From Cyanophora paradoxa (taxonomy: Eukaryota; Glaucocystophyceae; Cyanophorales; Cyanophoraceae): a stretch of 64,000 nucleotides of DNA. Shown in pieces: positions 53,201 through 64,000 of this stretch. The notes beneath the pieces were generated by a model. That model was given only the letters and a program-made list of their open reading frames with translations, was not told the DNA's origin and did no database searches. How positions within the stretch are numbered: position 1 is the first letter of the stretch; each line of letters begins with the position of its first letter. Both the position numbers and the translations under genes were made by a program. The stretch lies in the NCBI GenBank assembly GCA_004431415.1, contig QPMI01000113.1, positions 186,001 through 250,000 on the forward strand. The letters run 5' to 3'.

Positions 53201-54852
53201 GGTGGATCTGCGAGTTCTGTGCCGGGTCCAGCGTCAGCCCCGCGCGCGGCTTCCCCGCTCGGACTCGGGGCGAACCAGGAGCTCCTGGATCTGGCCGCCG
53301 GTGGTGAGGCGCCCGACGGTCGTGATGAGGATCTTGCCGCTCCCCTCGGTCACCTGCGTGCCGGCTGCGCCCGGGCGCTCAGCGGGCGCGCGGGGGCGAG
53401 GGGCACGGGCAGGGGAGCGGGCCGGGCACCGAACATGAAGGGGTGCTCGGGGCCCTTCTTGACGGGATCGTCTCCCCGTGAGCGGCGACTCGTCGATCGT
53501 CAGGTCTGCGCGGGCGGCCGTCGGGGCGGGCGGGGCGGGCGGGCGGGACGGCGCACTGCGGCCGGAGATGAAGAGGCCGTCGGCGGGACCTCGTCGCCCG
53601 TCGCCAGCACCACCACGTCGCCCACCGCCACGTCTGCACCCGCCGCCCCGTCAGCACCCAGGCCTCTCCGACGGCCCCGCACCGCCCCGCCGGCGCCCAT
53701 CACAGCTCACCCCACGACGTGATCTGCATCTCCTCGCCGTTCCTCATCGCCTGCTCTCACGTCACATCCGCCCCGAGACGCAGGACCTTTTGCCGCGGCA
53801 CCTTGCACTGCTTCTCGGTGGCCTTCTCCATGATCTTGCGGAACTTGCGCTCCTTCGACCAGTCGTTGCCGCACGTGCAGAGCACCACTGCGCGCGCCCG
53901 ATCCCGGTCAGGTGGTTCACCCTCGGCGAAAGCGTTAAAACGGGCGCCGCACCGATGCCGACGGTGACTGAAATACTGATTCCTGCAATGCACGAGGATG
54001 TTCGCGTCGGCTGTGCGGCCGAAAACACGACGAAATAATAATGATAACCGTGCACCCTCGTGCCAGCCTGTGCTGGGTCTTGGATGCACCCGACGACCAG
54101 CGTCACGAGACCTCCCACGATCAGAATCTGAGCGGTGTCGACGTCGGTAGTCAGCGAGAGCCACCAGAGTCCATCAGTCATCACTCGGGGTGCTCACCTG
54201 GAGCACGCGGTCCTGCAGGGATTGCCACACCAGGCCCAGGAAGGACTTGGCCGGCGGCGGGGGGATCTTGTTGCTCCCGAACCTGCCACCATAAGAGGAC
54301 GCAGAGGCTGGCGCGCAGGGTGGAGGGCGCACGCTTCACGGCGGAGGGCCAGGTCGGCCGGCTGTCCCGAGAGCCCGTTGCCGACGTCCGTCTTCAGCAT
54401 CTTCGCCAGGCCCTCCACACCGCCATGCTGCTTGAGCGTCTCCAACAGCTCAGGCTTCTCCCGCTGCGGATAGGCAAGGGCGGCGGTCAGGCCGCAATTT
54501 GATCCGGGAAAGATCTGGCGCGAACGTTGTCGAAATTGACGATCTCCGTCAGCTTCTCTGCGGAGAGTGGGAAGGGCCCGTCGTGCTTGTCGCCAACAGG
54601 GATGCGGACGTCATGTGCTGCTCCGGCCGCGGTGGTATTCGGCGACGGGGTTGTGCCGGCGCCGTCGAGGGACACCATTCTAACGGGCTGCTCCATCGGG
54701 GAAGTGACTTTGAGCTGAGCTTGCCGATCTCCGCGCTCTGCTGCGGCTTTTGGATAGGTGGGAGCTCCCGCGGGTCGATTTCGCGGATCCGATCTGGCTG
54801 TACAGGGGCTGAACGACGTCCTCAGTGACTGCCCCGTTGAGTGCGAGGTCAT
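50290..54852 (-). CDS. Plasma-membrane-type Ca2+-transporting P-type ATPase (P2B), complete copy
   Basis: A Ca2+ pump using a phospho-Asp intermediate. From the N-terminus (ATG about 54,852): [34 protein letters not shown], then membrane helices ([33 protein letters not shown]). The phosphorylation motif [13 protein letters not shown] lies near 52,710-52,750. [12 protein letters not shown] (about 51,860), VTGDG | [17 protein letters not shown] (about 51,450-51,600, split by an intron), [34 protein letters not shown] and [10 protein letters not shown] | [14 protein letters not shown] follow. The C-terminal helices are [18 protein letters not shown] and [19 protein letters not shown], with the stop at 50,290. 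The NLIMD and ATDMPEDD stretches place it in the PMCA/ACA group. More than a dozen GT...CAG introns interrupt it. It faces the membrane-protein gene at 55,742. Confidence 0.85.
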
Positions 54853-55741
54853 AATGTTCCCTACAACCTGCGGACGGGGGATGTCAGTCTCATCACGATC
54901 GGGCCGGGCGTCCCGCCCGTCAGCCGGACAGAGCTTGACTGATTTATTATTGAACTGTCCAACGGCTTCCCAACCCCTGGGGAATATTCGAGAGGCCTAG
55001 AGGACGCCCTACTCTGTCGGCAAGTGAAGGGAAGCCTCGGTTGGACCCGGATCCGGAGGCGATCCAATTCGAGGACCTCGACATTTTACTGCAAGGCCCA
55101 GCGAGGGAGGCGAGCCCGAATGGTCGGAATGAACTACTCTATCCTGGCTGGGCTTTGACGGGCGAGGGGCTAAGGGGCGGCTGGCGCGCAGCGGATCGTG
55201 CGCCCAGCGGCCGCAACGAGCTGGCAGAACTAGAGCAGAGCCCGGGCTGGATAATGATGACAACCAGAGAGAGGAAGTTTGCGCACCTATCTCGCAGACC
55301 GAGGGCGCAGGCCTGGGTCTCCGGAACTGAACCTGGGCTGCGGCTACGCTGGCTGCGGGCTGGGCTGATGCTCTTGCGCGTGAGCTCGTCCAGCTGCGGC
55401 TCTCTATGCGATATGCTTCCACTTCCTGAACCGAACTGGCAGTTCCTTCTTCTGCCGCCGAACGTCGCGAACTCGGGCGGCCGGCGCCGTCGGGGCGCGG
55501 CTGCTAAAGGGCCGGCGACGATGCGCGTGGAGACAGAGAGAGAGATTCCTCTTGCTGCTGCGATGCAGGAGCTTGCGCAATTGCAAGGAGCCGGGCCCAG
55601 CTTCTTGCGGCTTTTTCAATTATGTATCGCCGCGGAACCCGATAATGGAGGCAACGTGGGGTAGACGCGCCGTTGGCTTGCCGGTGGCGAAAGCTTGTAC
55701 CCCCCTTTCCCGGTTCCGGGTTCATTCCGGGTTCAGGCGCG
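54853..55741. promoter_or_regulatory. Divergent intergenic region, ATPase / membrane protein (unit 1)
   Basis: About 890 bp lie between the proposed start codons. The region probably contains both promoters and 5' UTRs. Frames on both strands cross it (for example 54,998-55,660), but none has a recognisable domain. It is repeated at 60,524-61,415. Confidence 0.35.
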
Positions 55742-57623
55742 ATGGAGAGCGGGCGTCTGCAGCTTCTCGACGCGAAGGAGCGGAGCGACATGCTGGAGCG
55801 ACACGGCAGTACACCAGAGCCCCCCAAACTTTCGCCCCGGCCGGCGAGCCGGGATCCCCCAGCGCCGCCGACGGAGCGCGAGCCGTCGGGCGATGTGGAG
55901 AGCGCCCTAGCGCTCGACCGCAACACCTCGAGGGCGTTGACTTCCTCCGACCGAACGCACTCCAGGCCGACGCGCTCCAAGTCGCTACCGCGCACGAGCA
56001 GCCTGCCAGCAGCACCACAGGCGGTTACGATAAACTTCACATCGGCCGCGGTGGCCACGAGCAGCCTGCGCGACAGCGCCTCTTCCGCCAGCGAACCCAA
56101 CGCAAACGACGAGAACTCGGTTGCGCGCGAGGAAGACCGCGTGCCGCTCGAGATTCGACAGGGCTGCTCGAGTGCGTAAAACCTCCCCGGCCCTCGCCGC
56201 CCGTTCTGACCAGCGGCGGCACCTCCGACAGAACGTACTGGACGGTGAGCGCCGAACGCCCGCCCGTCCGACGCCGCTCGCCGACTCTTTGCGCGCAGAT
56301 GAAGGAGCGCTGGTGGTCCCGCGTGACTCGCGGGATGCCGGGGCGTCATCCAGGTTCGATCCCGGGCAACTCGCCGCGCCCGCAAGCGCTGACGGCCGCC
56401 GCCAGTCGTTCCACTTCATGTGGTTCCTATCCTACGCGCTTGGAGACGCCATCTTCTGCGTCACGCGCCTGCACGATGACAAGTGCGCCCGCTAGCCCGC
56501 CCGCCAGCCCGCCAGCCCGCAGCTCGACTCGAGCTCGAACCCGAGCGCAGGTTCTCGTACATGGAGTTCCTCGTGCTGACGCTGGCGTCGGCTTCTTCGC
56601 GCTGATGAGCCCGCGCTGGAACTGGTCCGGCCGCGTCGCCCTCATGCTCGTCTACCTCGGATGTGCGCCGGCGCCCTCCTCTCCCCTCCCTTAACCCCCT
56701 CTAAGCCCACCCGGCGCCGCCGGCAGGTTCCTGTTCTTCGTGCTGGACATCTACGGGCGGACGGACTACTCCTCCGCCCTCATCCTCGTCTCCTCGTCGC
56801 CCTCTCCCTCCTCGCCACCTTCCTCTTCTTCTTCATCTACCCCCACATCACCCGCTGGCGCGCAACCGCCCCCCCCCTCCCGTCTCCCGCGGAGCTGAGC
56901 CGGCGCCGCCCCCGCAGGTACGTGATCCGGCTCTTCTCGATGGCCTCCTCGAAGGCCCGGAGATCGTCGTGGAGGACCCCAGCAACCCCGACCTCAACAG
57001 CTACGAGTTCGAGGCGCGCTCTCCCTTCTCCCCGCCGCCTCACCCGCGCCACCCCGCGAGCCGCCGGCACCCCAGGAGCGGAGCCTCGCCTGGCTCTGCT
57101 ACCCCCGTGCTACCAGCCCCCCACGTACAAGGTCATCTACAAGGGTACCGCTTCTCCTGCCTCTCCTCGTCTCCCCCGCTTGCGGCTCACGCGGCCGGGC
57201 GGCAGGCCGCTGCGCAACGGCAAGCCGAACGGCATGGGTGCGCTCTTCTGCCCGCCGCGCGGTGCCGCGCAGACCGACGAGGGGCGGGCAGGCCAGTGGA
57301 TGGACACGAACTATCGCGGGAGCACCTCGTCGGCTACTGGCAGGTGCAGGGCCCGGCGAGGTCCCGCCCGCCGCCCGGGATCAGAGGCGGGGGGCGGCAG
57401 GACGGGTGCCCCGTCGGCCCCTTCGACAGCGAGGAGGCCGACACCGGCAACCTCTTCACCAACCGTCCGCCCGCCGCCCCGCTGCCCGGCGCCCCGCCCC
57501 TCCCCGCCTGAGCGCGCCCCGCCCGCCCCGCCCCGCGCAGTGCGCATGATCTTCTCGACGAACGGAAGGGCTTCCGCAAGTGCGCCCCCGCGCATCAGGG
57601 AGTTTTTCGCGAGGTGCCCCGCT
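55742..57623 (+). CDS. Multi-span membrane protein, unidentified (array copy 1, truncated)
   Basis: The start is ATG 55,742 (MESGRLQLLDAKERSDMLER). A long Ser/Pro-rich, probably cytosolic, region follows. An exon then encodes FMWFLSYALGDAIFCVTRLHD. Further exons encode MEFLVLTLASGFFALMSPRW, VALMLVYLG and FLFFVLDIYGRTDYSSALIL with LLATFLFFFIYPHITRW, at least four hydrophobic helices. A soluble part follows (YVIRLFSMASSK, VVEDPSNPDLNSYEFEARSP, PPTYKVIYKG). Introns are GT/GC...CAG. The coding sequence ends abruptly at the fold-back junction (57,611-57,633). No family is recognised. One-base G/C-run losses relative to copy 2 break the frame and are probably errors. Confidence 0.5.
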
Positions 57624-57633
57624 GGGGCACCTC
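57611..57633. repeat. Fold-back junction between array units 1 and 2
   Basis: GAGGTGCCCC - GCT - GGGGCACCTC forms a perfect 10-bp stem with a 3-base loop exactly where membrane-gene sequence (+) switches to ATPase sequence (- gene). The right arm is ordinary ATPase sequence (51,918-51,927). Confidence 0.85.
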
Positions 57634-60523
57634 GGCGCGGACGGGGTCCTTGATGCCGACGATGGCGACGAGGGTGAGGTCCCGCTCGACGGCCTCGGGG
57701 CCGTGCCTCGCCACGGGGCCCTCGAGGTCCCGGTACGCGATCCCGATCGTCCGCAGGCCCTCCGACGCGAACTCTGCCGCCCCCGCTCAGCCCCTGCCCC
57801 GCCCCGCCCACAACTCCCCTCCCGCGGCGGCGCACCGGTGATGGCGTCGGCGTACTCCTTCTGGCGGGCGGCGTCGAGCAGCTCGCGCTCGCCCTCGGCC
57901 GTCAGGAAGGAGCCGCAGAGCCCGAGGACGATCTCCGAGGCGCCTTGACGTGCAGCCGCGGGCCCCGCTCCGCCTCGATCGCCCTGCGCGGGGCGTCGAA
58001 CCGGCCCGCTGCGCGGGCGGGCGCGGGCCGGCGCACGTGGACATGCGCTTGCGGTCGGAGGAGAAGGCGCAGTTCCACTGGACGGGGCGGCGGCGCGGGT
58101 CTGCTGTAGTCGGTGCCGATCTTCTGGCGAAGACGAGGAGGCGCCCTCGGTCTTGGAGCCGACGAAGAGGAGCTGCCCGGCTTCTGCGGTCCTCCTCGAT
58201 GAAGCACGTCGAGTTGGTGGCGATGCCCTCCCCAGCAGCTTCGCCAGGCCCCGTCGATCCCCCGCATCGCCTCCGAGAGGTCCGCCGCCTGCCCGCCCCC
58301 GCCTCAGCCGCCGCCCCGGAGGAGACGCGCAGCGGGGGCGGGCGGGGGCACCTGGAGGCCCTCGAGCCTGCGGCCGGCAAGGAGGGCGCGCACGACCGTC
58401 ATCCGGTTCTCGGTCAGCGTCCCGTCTTGTCCGAGCAGATGCACGTCGCCTGGCCCATCGTCTCCGAGGCGTGCAGGTTCCGTACGAAGTTGTTCAGCTT
58501 GAGGAGGTGCGTCATGCCGTGGGCGAGGGAGAGGGTCGTCGCCAGCGGCAGGCCGTCCGGCACGGCGACGAGCAGCAGCGTGATGCACACCACGATGTTG
58601 TCCACCAGCTGCCGCCCCCAGGTCAGCGGGGCGCCCATGCCCGCGCGCTCCGCATCTGCCACGCCCCCGCCGCCGCGCACCATGACGAGGCTGCCCCTCT
58701 TGTTGACGATCTCGCCGTAGCCGTTGTCGCCGCGGAAGTTGGAGCCCTGCCAGCCGTACATGACCGTGTCGCGATCCACCAGCCGGAGAGCGCGATGAAG
58801 GTGAGGACGGAGACGAGGGTGCCGATCTTGGAGACCTTGACCGCCATCCCGGAGAGCTGCTCTGCAGCGGCGTCTCCTGGTGGATCTGCGAGTTCTGTGC
58901 CGGGTCCAGCGTCAGCCCCCGCGCGCGGCTTCCCCGCCTCGGACTCGGGGCGAACCAGGAGCTCCTGGATCTGGCCGCCGGTGGTGAGGCGCCCGACGGT
59001 CGTGATGAGGATCTTGCCGCTCCCTCGGTCACCTGCGTGCCGGCTGCGCCCGGCGCTCAGCGGGCGCGCGGGGCGAGGGCACGGGCAGGGGAGCGGGGCC
59101 GGGCACCGAACATGAAGGGTGCTCGGGGCCCTTCTTGACGGGGATCGTCTCCCCCGTGAGCGGCGACTCGTCGATCGTCAGGTCTGCGCGGGGCGGGCCG
59201 TCGGGGCGGGGCGGGGCGGGCGGCGGGACGGCGCACTGCGGCCGGAGATGAAGAGGCCGTCGCGGGACCTCGTCGCCCGTCGCCAGCACCACCACGTCGC
59301 CCACCGCCACGTCTGCACCCGCCGCCCCGTCAGCACCCAGGCCCTCTCCGACGGCCCGCACCGCCCCGCGCGCCATCACAGCTCACCCCACGACGTGATC
59401 TGCATCTCCTCGCCGTTCCTCATCGCCTGCTCTCACGTCACATCCGCCCCGAGACGCAGGACCTTTGCCGCGGCACCTTGCACTGCTTCTCGGTGGCCTT
59501 CTCCATGATCTTGCGGAACTTGCGCTCCTTCGACCAGTCGTTGCCGCACGTGCAGAGCACCACTGCGCGCGCCCCGATCCCGGTCAGGTGGTTCACCCTC
59601 GGCGAAAGCGTTAAAACGGGCGCCGCACCGATGCCGACGGTGACTGAAATACTGATTCCTGCAATGCACGAGGATGTTCGCGTCGGCTGTGCGGCCGAAA
59701 ACACGACGAAATAATAATGATAACCGTGCACCCTCGTGCCAGCCTGTGCTGGGTCTTGGATGCACCCGACGACCAGCGTCACGAGACCTCCCACGATCAG
59801 AATCTGAGCGGTGTCGACGTCGGTAGTCAGCGAGAGCCACCAGAGTCCATCAGTCATCACTCGGGGTGCTCACCTGGAGCACGCGGTCCTGCAGGATTGC
59901 CACACCAGGCCCAGGAAGGACTTGGCCGGCGGCGGGGGATCTGTTGCTCCCGAACCTGCCACCATAAGAGGACGCAGAGGCTGGCGCGCAGGGTGGAGGG
60001 CGCACGCTTCACGGCGGAGGGCCAGGTCGGCCGGCTGTCCCGAGAGCCCGTTGCCGACGTCCGTCTTCAGCATCTTCGCCAGGCCCTCCACACCGCCATG
60101 CTGCTTGAGCGTCTCCAACAGCTCAGGCTTCTCCCGCTGCGGATAGGCAAGGGCGGCGGTCAGGCCGCAATTTGATCCGGGAAAGATCTGGCGCGAACGT
60201 TGTCGAAATTGACGATCTCCGTCAGCTTCTCTGCGGAGAGTGGGAAGGGCCCGTCGTGCTTGTCGCCAACAGGGATGCGGACGTCATGTGCTGCTCCGGC
60301 CGCGGTGGTATTCGGCGACGGGTTGTGCCGGCGCCGTCGAGGGACACCATTCTAACGGCTGCTCCATCGGGGAAGTGACTTTGAGCTGAGCTTGCCGATC
60401 TCCGCGCTCTGCTGCGGCTTTTGGATAGGTGGGAGCTCCGCGGGGTCGATTTCGCGGATCCGATCTGGCTGTACAGGGCTGAACGACGTCCTCAGTGACT
60501 GCCCCCGTTGAGTGCGAGGTCAT
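57634..60523 (-). pseudogene. Ca2+-ATPase, array copy 2, lacking the 3' half
   Basis: Covers the N-terminal and phosphorylation-domain exons ([46 protein letters not shown]), then stops at the junction after [13 protein letters not shown]. The C-terminal part of the pump, including the TGDG hinge and the last six helices, is missing. Internal frameshifts (e.g. around 58,430, 58,775 and 58,860) coincide with G/C runs one base shorter than in copies 1 and 3. Confidence 0.75.
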
Positions 60524-61415
60524 AATGTTCCCTACAACCTGCGGACGGGGATGTCAGTCTCATCACGATCGGGCCGGGCGTCCCGCCCCGTCAGCCGGGA
60601 CAGAGCTTGACTGATTTATTATTGAACTGTCCAACGGCTTCCCAACCCCTGGGGAATATTCGAGAGGCCTAGAGGGACGCCCTACTCTGTCGGCAAGTGA
60701 AGGAAGCCTCGGTTGGACCCGGATCCGGAGGCGATCCAATTCGAGGACCTCGACATTTTACTGCAAGGCCCAGCGAGGGGAGGCGAGCCCGAATGGTCGG
60801 AATGAACTACTCTATCCCTGGCTGGGCTTTGACGGGCGAGGGCTAAGGGGCGGCTGGCGCGCAGCGGATCGTGCGCCCAGCGGCCGCAACGAGCTGGCAG
60901 AACTAGAGCAGAGCCCGGGCTGGATAATGATGACAACCAGAGAGAGGAAGTTTGCGCACCTATCTCGCAGACCGAGGGCGCAGGCCTGGGTCTCCGGAAC
61001 TGAACCTGGGCTGCGGCTACGCTGGCTGCGGGCTGGGCTGATGCTCTTGCGCGTGAGCTCGTCCAGCTGCGGCTCTCTATGCGATATGCTTCCACTTCCT
61101 GAACCGAACTGGCAGTTCCTTCTTCCTGCCGCCGAACGTCGCGAACTCGGGCGGCCGGCGCGTCGGGGCGCGGCTGCTAAAGGGCCGGCGACGATGCGCG
61201 TGGAGACAGAGAGAGAGATTCCTCTTGCTGCTGCGATGCAGGAGCTTGCGCAATTGCAAGGAGCCGGGCCCCAGCTTCTTGCGGCTTTTTCAATTATGTA
61301 TCGCCGCGGAACCCCGATAATGGAGGCAACGTGGGGTAGACGCGCCGTTGGCTTGCCGGTGCGAAAGCTTGTACCCCCCTTTCCCGGTTCCGGGTTCATT
61401 CCGGGTTCAGGCGCG
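60524..61415. promoter_or_regulatory. Divergent intergenic region, ATPase / membrane protein (unit 2)
   Basis: Copy of 54,853-55,741, differing almost only in G/C run length. Nothing further is recognised. Confidence 0.35.
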
Positions 61416-63323
61416 ATGGAGAGCGGGCGTCTGCAGCTTCTCGACGCGAAGGAGCGGAGCGACATGCTGGAGCGACACGGCAGTACACCAGAGCCCCCCA
61501 AACTTTCGCCCCGGCCGGCGAGCCGGGATCCCCCAGCGCCGCCGACGGAGCGCGAGCCGTCGGGCGATGTGGAGAGCGCCCTAGCGCTCGACCGCAACAC
61601 CTCGAGGGCGTTGACTTCCTCCGACCGAACGCACTCCAGGCCGACGCGCTCCAAGTCGCTACCGCGCACGAGCAGCCTGCCAGCAGCACCACAGGCGGTT
61701 ACGATAAACTTCACATCGGCCGCGGTGGCCACGAGCAGCCTGCGCGACAGCGCCTCTTCCGCCAGCGAACCCAACGCAAACGACGAGAACTCGGTTGCGC
61801 GCGAGGAAGACCGCGTGCCGCTCGAGATTCGACAGGGGCTGCTCGAGTGCGTAAAACCTCCCCCGGCCCTCGCCGCCCGTTCTGACCAGCGGCGGCACCT
61901 CCGACAGAACGTACTGGACGGTGAGCGCCGAACGCCCGCCCCGTCCGACGCCGCTCGCCGACTCTTTGCGCGCAGATGAAGGAGCGCTGGTGGTCCCGCG
62001 TGACTCGCGGGATGCCGGGGGCGTCATCCAGGTTCGATCCCGGGCAACTCGCCGCGCCCCGCAAGCGCTGACGGCCGCCGCCAGTCGTTCCACTTCATGT
62101 GGTTCCTATCCTACGCGCTTGGAGACGCCATCTTCTGCGTCACGCGCCTGCACGATGACAAGTGCGCCCGCTAGCCCGCCCGCCAGCCCGCCAGCCCGCA
62201 GCTCGACTCGAGCTCGAACCCGAGCGCAGGTTCTCGTACATGGAGTTCCTCGTGCTGACGCTGGCGTCGGGCTTCTTCGCGCTGATGAGCCCGCGCTGGA
62301 ACTGGTCCGGCCGCGTCGCCCTCATGCTCGTCTACCTCGGGATGTGCGCCGGCGCCCCTCCTCTCCCCTCCCTTAACCCCCCTCTAAGCCCACCCGGCGC
62401 CGCCGGCAGGTTCCTGTTCTTCGTGCTGGACATCTACGGGCGGACGGACTACTCCTCCGCCCTCATCCTCGTCTCCCTCGTCGCCCTCTCCCTCCTCGCC
62501 ACCTTCCTCTTCTTCTTCATCTACCCCCACATCACCCGCTGGCGCGCAACCGCCCCCCCCCCCTCCCCGTCTCCCCGCCGGAGCTGAGCCGGCGCCGCCC
62601 CCGCAGGTACGTGATCCGGCTCTTCTCGATGGCCTCCTCGAAGGGCCCGGAGATCGTCGTGGAGGACCCCAGCAACCCCGACCTCAACAGCTACGAGTTC
62701 GAGGCGCGCTCTCCCTTCTCCCCGCCGCCTCACCCGCGCCACCCCCGCGAGCCGCCGGCACCCCAGGAGCGGAGCCTCGCCTGGCTCTGCTACCCCCCGT
62801 GCTACCAGCCCCCCACGTACAAGGTCATCTACAAGGGTACCGCTTCTCCTGCCTCTCCTCGTCTCCCCCGCTTGCGGCTCACGCGGCCGGGCGGCAGGCC
62901 CGCTGCGCAACGGCAAGCCGAACGGCATGGGTGCGCTCTTCTTGCCCGCCGCGCGGTGCCGCGCAGACCGACGAGGGGCGGGCAGGCCAGTGGATGGACA
63001 CGAACTATCGCGGGGAGCACCTCGTCGGCTACTGGCAGGTGCAGGGCCCCGGCGAGGTCCCGCCCCGCCGCCCGGGATCAGAGGCGGGGGGGCGGCAGGA
63101 CGGGTGCCCCGTCGGCCCCTTCGACAGCGAGGAGGCCGACACCGGCAACCTCTTCACCAACCGTCCGCCCCGCCGCCCCGCTGCCCGGCCGCCCCGCCCC
63201 TCCCCGCCTGAGCGCGCCCCGCCCCGCCCCGCCCCGCGCAGTGCGCATGATCTTCTCGACGAACGGGAAGGGCTTCCGCAAGTGCGCCCCCGCGCATCAG
63301 GGAGTTTTTCGCGAGGTGCCCCC
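61416..63323 (+). CDS. Multi-span membrane protein, unidentified (array copy 2, truncated)
   Basis: This copy has the better consensus. From ATG 61,416 the first exon stays open through VPLEIRQGLLECVKPPP. A later exon begins after CGCGCAG at 61,976 (MKERWWSRVTRGMPG). The exons FMWFLSYALGDAIFCVT, MEFLVLTLASGFFALMSP, FLFFVLDIYGRTDYSSALIL and the soluble part VVEDPSNPDLNSYEFEARSP are all intact. LRNGKPNGMG-like and IFSTNGKGFRKC segments precede the junction. As in copy 1, the gene ends at the array junction, so the true 3' end lies outside this window or is lost. Confidence 0.55.
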
Positions 63324-63337
63324 GCTGGGGGCACCTC
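63313..63337. repeat. Fold-back junction between array units 2 and 3
   Basis: GAGGTGCCCCC - GCT - GGGGGCACCTC is a perfect 11-bp stem with a 3-base loop at the same switch point as at 57,611. Identical architecture at both junctions means the array grew from one rearrangement. Confidence 0.85.
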
Positions 63338-64000
63338 GGCGCGGACGGGGTCCTTGATGCCGACGATGGCGACGAGGGTGAGGTCCCGCTCGACGGCCTC
63401 GGGGGCCGTGCCCTCGGCCACGGGGCCCTCGAGGTCCCGGTACGCGATCCCGATCGTCCGCAGGCCCTCCGACGCGAACTCTGCCGCCCCCGCTCAGCCC
63501 CTGCCCCGCCCCGCCCCACAACTCCCCTCCCGCCGGCGGCGCACCGGTGATGGCGTCGGCGTACTCCTTCTGGCGGGCGGCGTCGAGCAGCTCGCGCTCG
63601 CCCTCGGCCGTCAGGAAGGAGCCGCAGAGCCCGAGGACGATCTCCGAGGCGCCCTTGACGTGCAGCCGCGGGCCCCGCTCCGCCTCGATCGCCCTGCGCG
63701 GGGCGTCGAACCGGCCCGCTGCGCGGGGCGGGCGCGGGGCCGGCGCACGTGGACATGCGCTTGCGGTCGGAGGAGAAGGCGCAGTTCCACTGGACGGGGC
63801 GGCGGGCGCGGGTCTGCTTGTAGTCGGTGCCGATCTTCTGGGCGAAGACGAGGAGGGCGCCCTCGGTCTTGGAGCCGACGAAGAGGAGCTGCCCGGGCTT
63901 CTGCGGGTCCTCCTCGATGAAGCACGTCGAGTTGGTGGCGATGCCCTCCCCCAGCAGCTTCGCCAGGCCCCCGTCGATCCCCCGCATCGCCTCCGAGAGG
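63338..64000 (-). CDS. Ca2+-ATPase, array copy 3 (continues past the window)
   Basis: The sequence reads back from [13 protein letters not shown] at the junction into exons that match 51,928-52,590 without run-length errors. It includes the nucleotide-binding-domain segment with [20 protein letters not shown] and [14 protein letters not shown]. The upstream exons lie beyond 64,000, and the 3' half is missing, as in copy 2. Confidence 0.75.

Larger units (their letters stand above)
51917..57623. repeat. Tandem unit 1 of the 5.7 kb array
   Basis: The unit runs from inside the ATPase (GGGGGCACCTCGGCGCGG at 51,917) to inside the + strand membrane gene. The same sequence repeats at 57,624 and again from 63,327 to the window end, a period of 5,703-5,707 bp. 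Differences between copies are almost all one-base changes in G or C runs. Confidence 0.9.
57624..63326. repeat. Tandem unit 2 of the 5.7 kb array
   Basis: Full second unit. Its left part, to about 60.6 kb, has systematically shortened G/C runs; its right part has longer runs than unit 1. Both halves of the discrepancy therefore fall in one contiguous stretch (about 54.8-60.6 kb) of the assembly. Confidence 0.9.

Noticed and set aside
56340-56375. tRNA-like T-loop (GGTTCGATCCC) after a hairpin
   Set aside because: The T stem has a mismatch and no acceptor stem or D arm can be formed upstream; it lies within exon sequence of the membrane gene.
57634-60523. Decay of ATPase copy 2 by many frameshifts
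   Set aside because: All shifts are one-base losses in G/C runs confined to one patch; only the 3' truncation at the junction is accepted as real.

Overview
The window is nuclear DNA of a eukaryote, most likely a GC-rich unicellular alga. The genes are cut by many short, extremely GC-rich introns that begin GTGCGC, or the rarer GC donor, and end CAG. There are no bacterial operons. Introns of this type occur in haptophytes and similar algae, but no marker here fixes the lineage, so that is a low-confidence guess.

Layout. Positions 1-13,485 are the same block as 31,118-43,560. The block contains the 3' part of a LINE retrotransposon, a tandem pair of about 1.8 kb units (each with a small coiled-coil/membrane gene on + and an unidentified membrane-segment gene on -), a - strand EF-hand gene, and a divergently transcribed + strand 2-oxoglutarate/Fe(II) dioxygenase gene. 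In the first block the EF-hand 5' end plus dioxygenase is repeated once more (13,991-24,330). That extra dioxygenase copy is split by a 6.5 kb element with terminal inverted repeats and a 6-bp target duplication. A 913-bp insertion flanked by a 16-bp duplication interrupts dioxygenase copies A and B but not C, so the window contains both filled and empty sites. An unidentified - strand gene (about 24.3-26.0 kb) and a nearly full-length LINE (26.8-33.6 kb: endonuclease, reverse transcriptase, RNase H, zinc knuckle) separate the two blocks.

After 43.6 kb come a 483-bp hAT-type miniature element, a kelch-repeat gene (-) divergent from an F-box/beta-helix gene (+), and a tandem array with a period of about 5.7 kb. 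The array unit is a divergent pair: a plasma-membrane-type Ca2+-ATPase on - and an unidentified multi-span membrane protein on +. Only the first ATPase copy is complete. The copies at 57.6 and 63.3 kb start inside the ATPase at a short fold-back junction.

The most unusual signal comes from comparing the internal copies. Many small indels are exact 6-bp insertions that turn a trinucleotide X into X-X'-X, where X' is the reverse complement of X (for example CTT to CTT-AAG-CTT). I count 13 exact cases, several private to one of four repeat units. Separately, two stretches (about 36.5-40.6 and 54.8-60.6 kb) have systematically shorter G/C runs than their sister copies. Frameshifts there are more likely consensus errors than gene decay. 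EF-hand proteins and a Ca2+ pump suggest calcium handling, but nothing shows that these genes act together.
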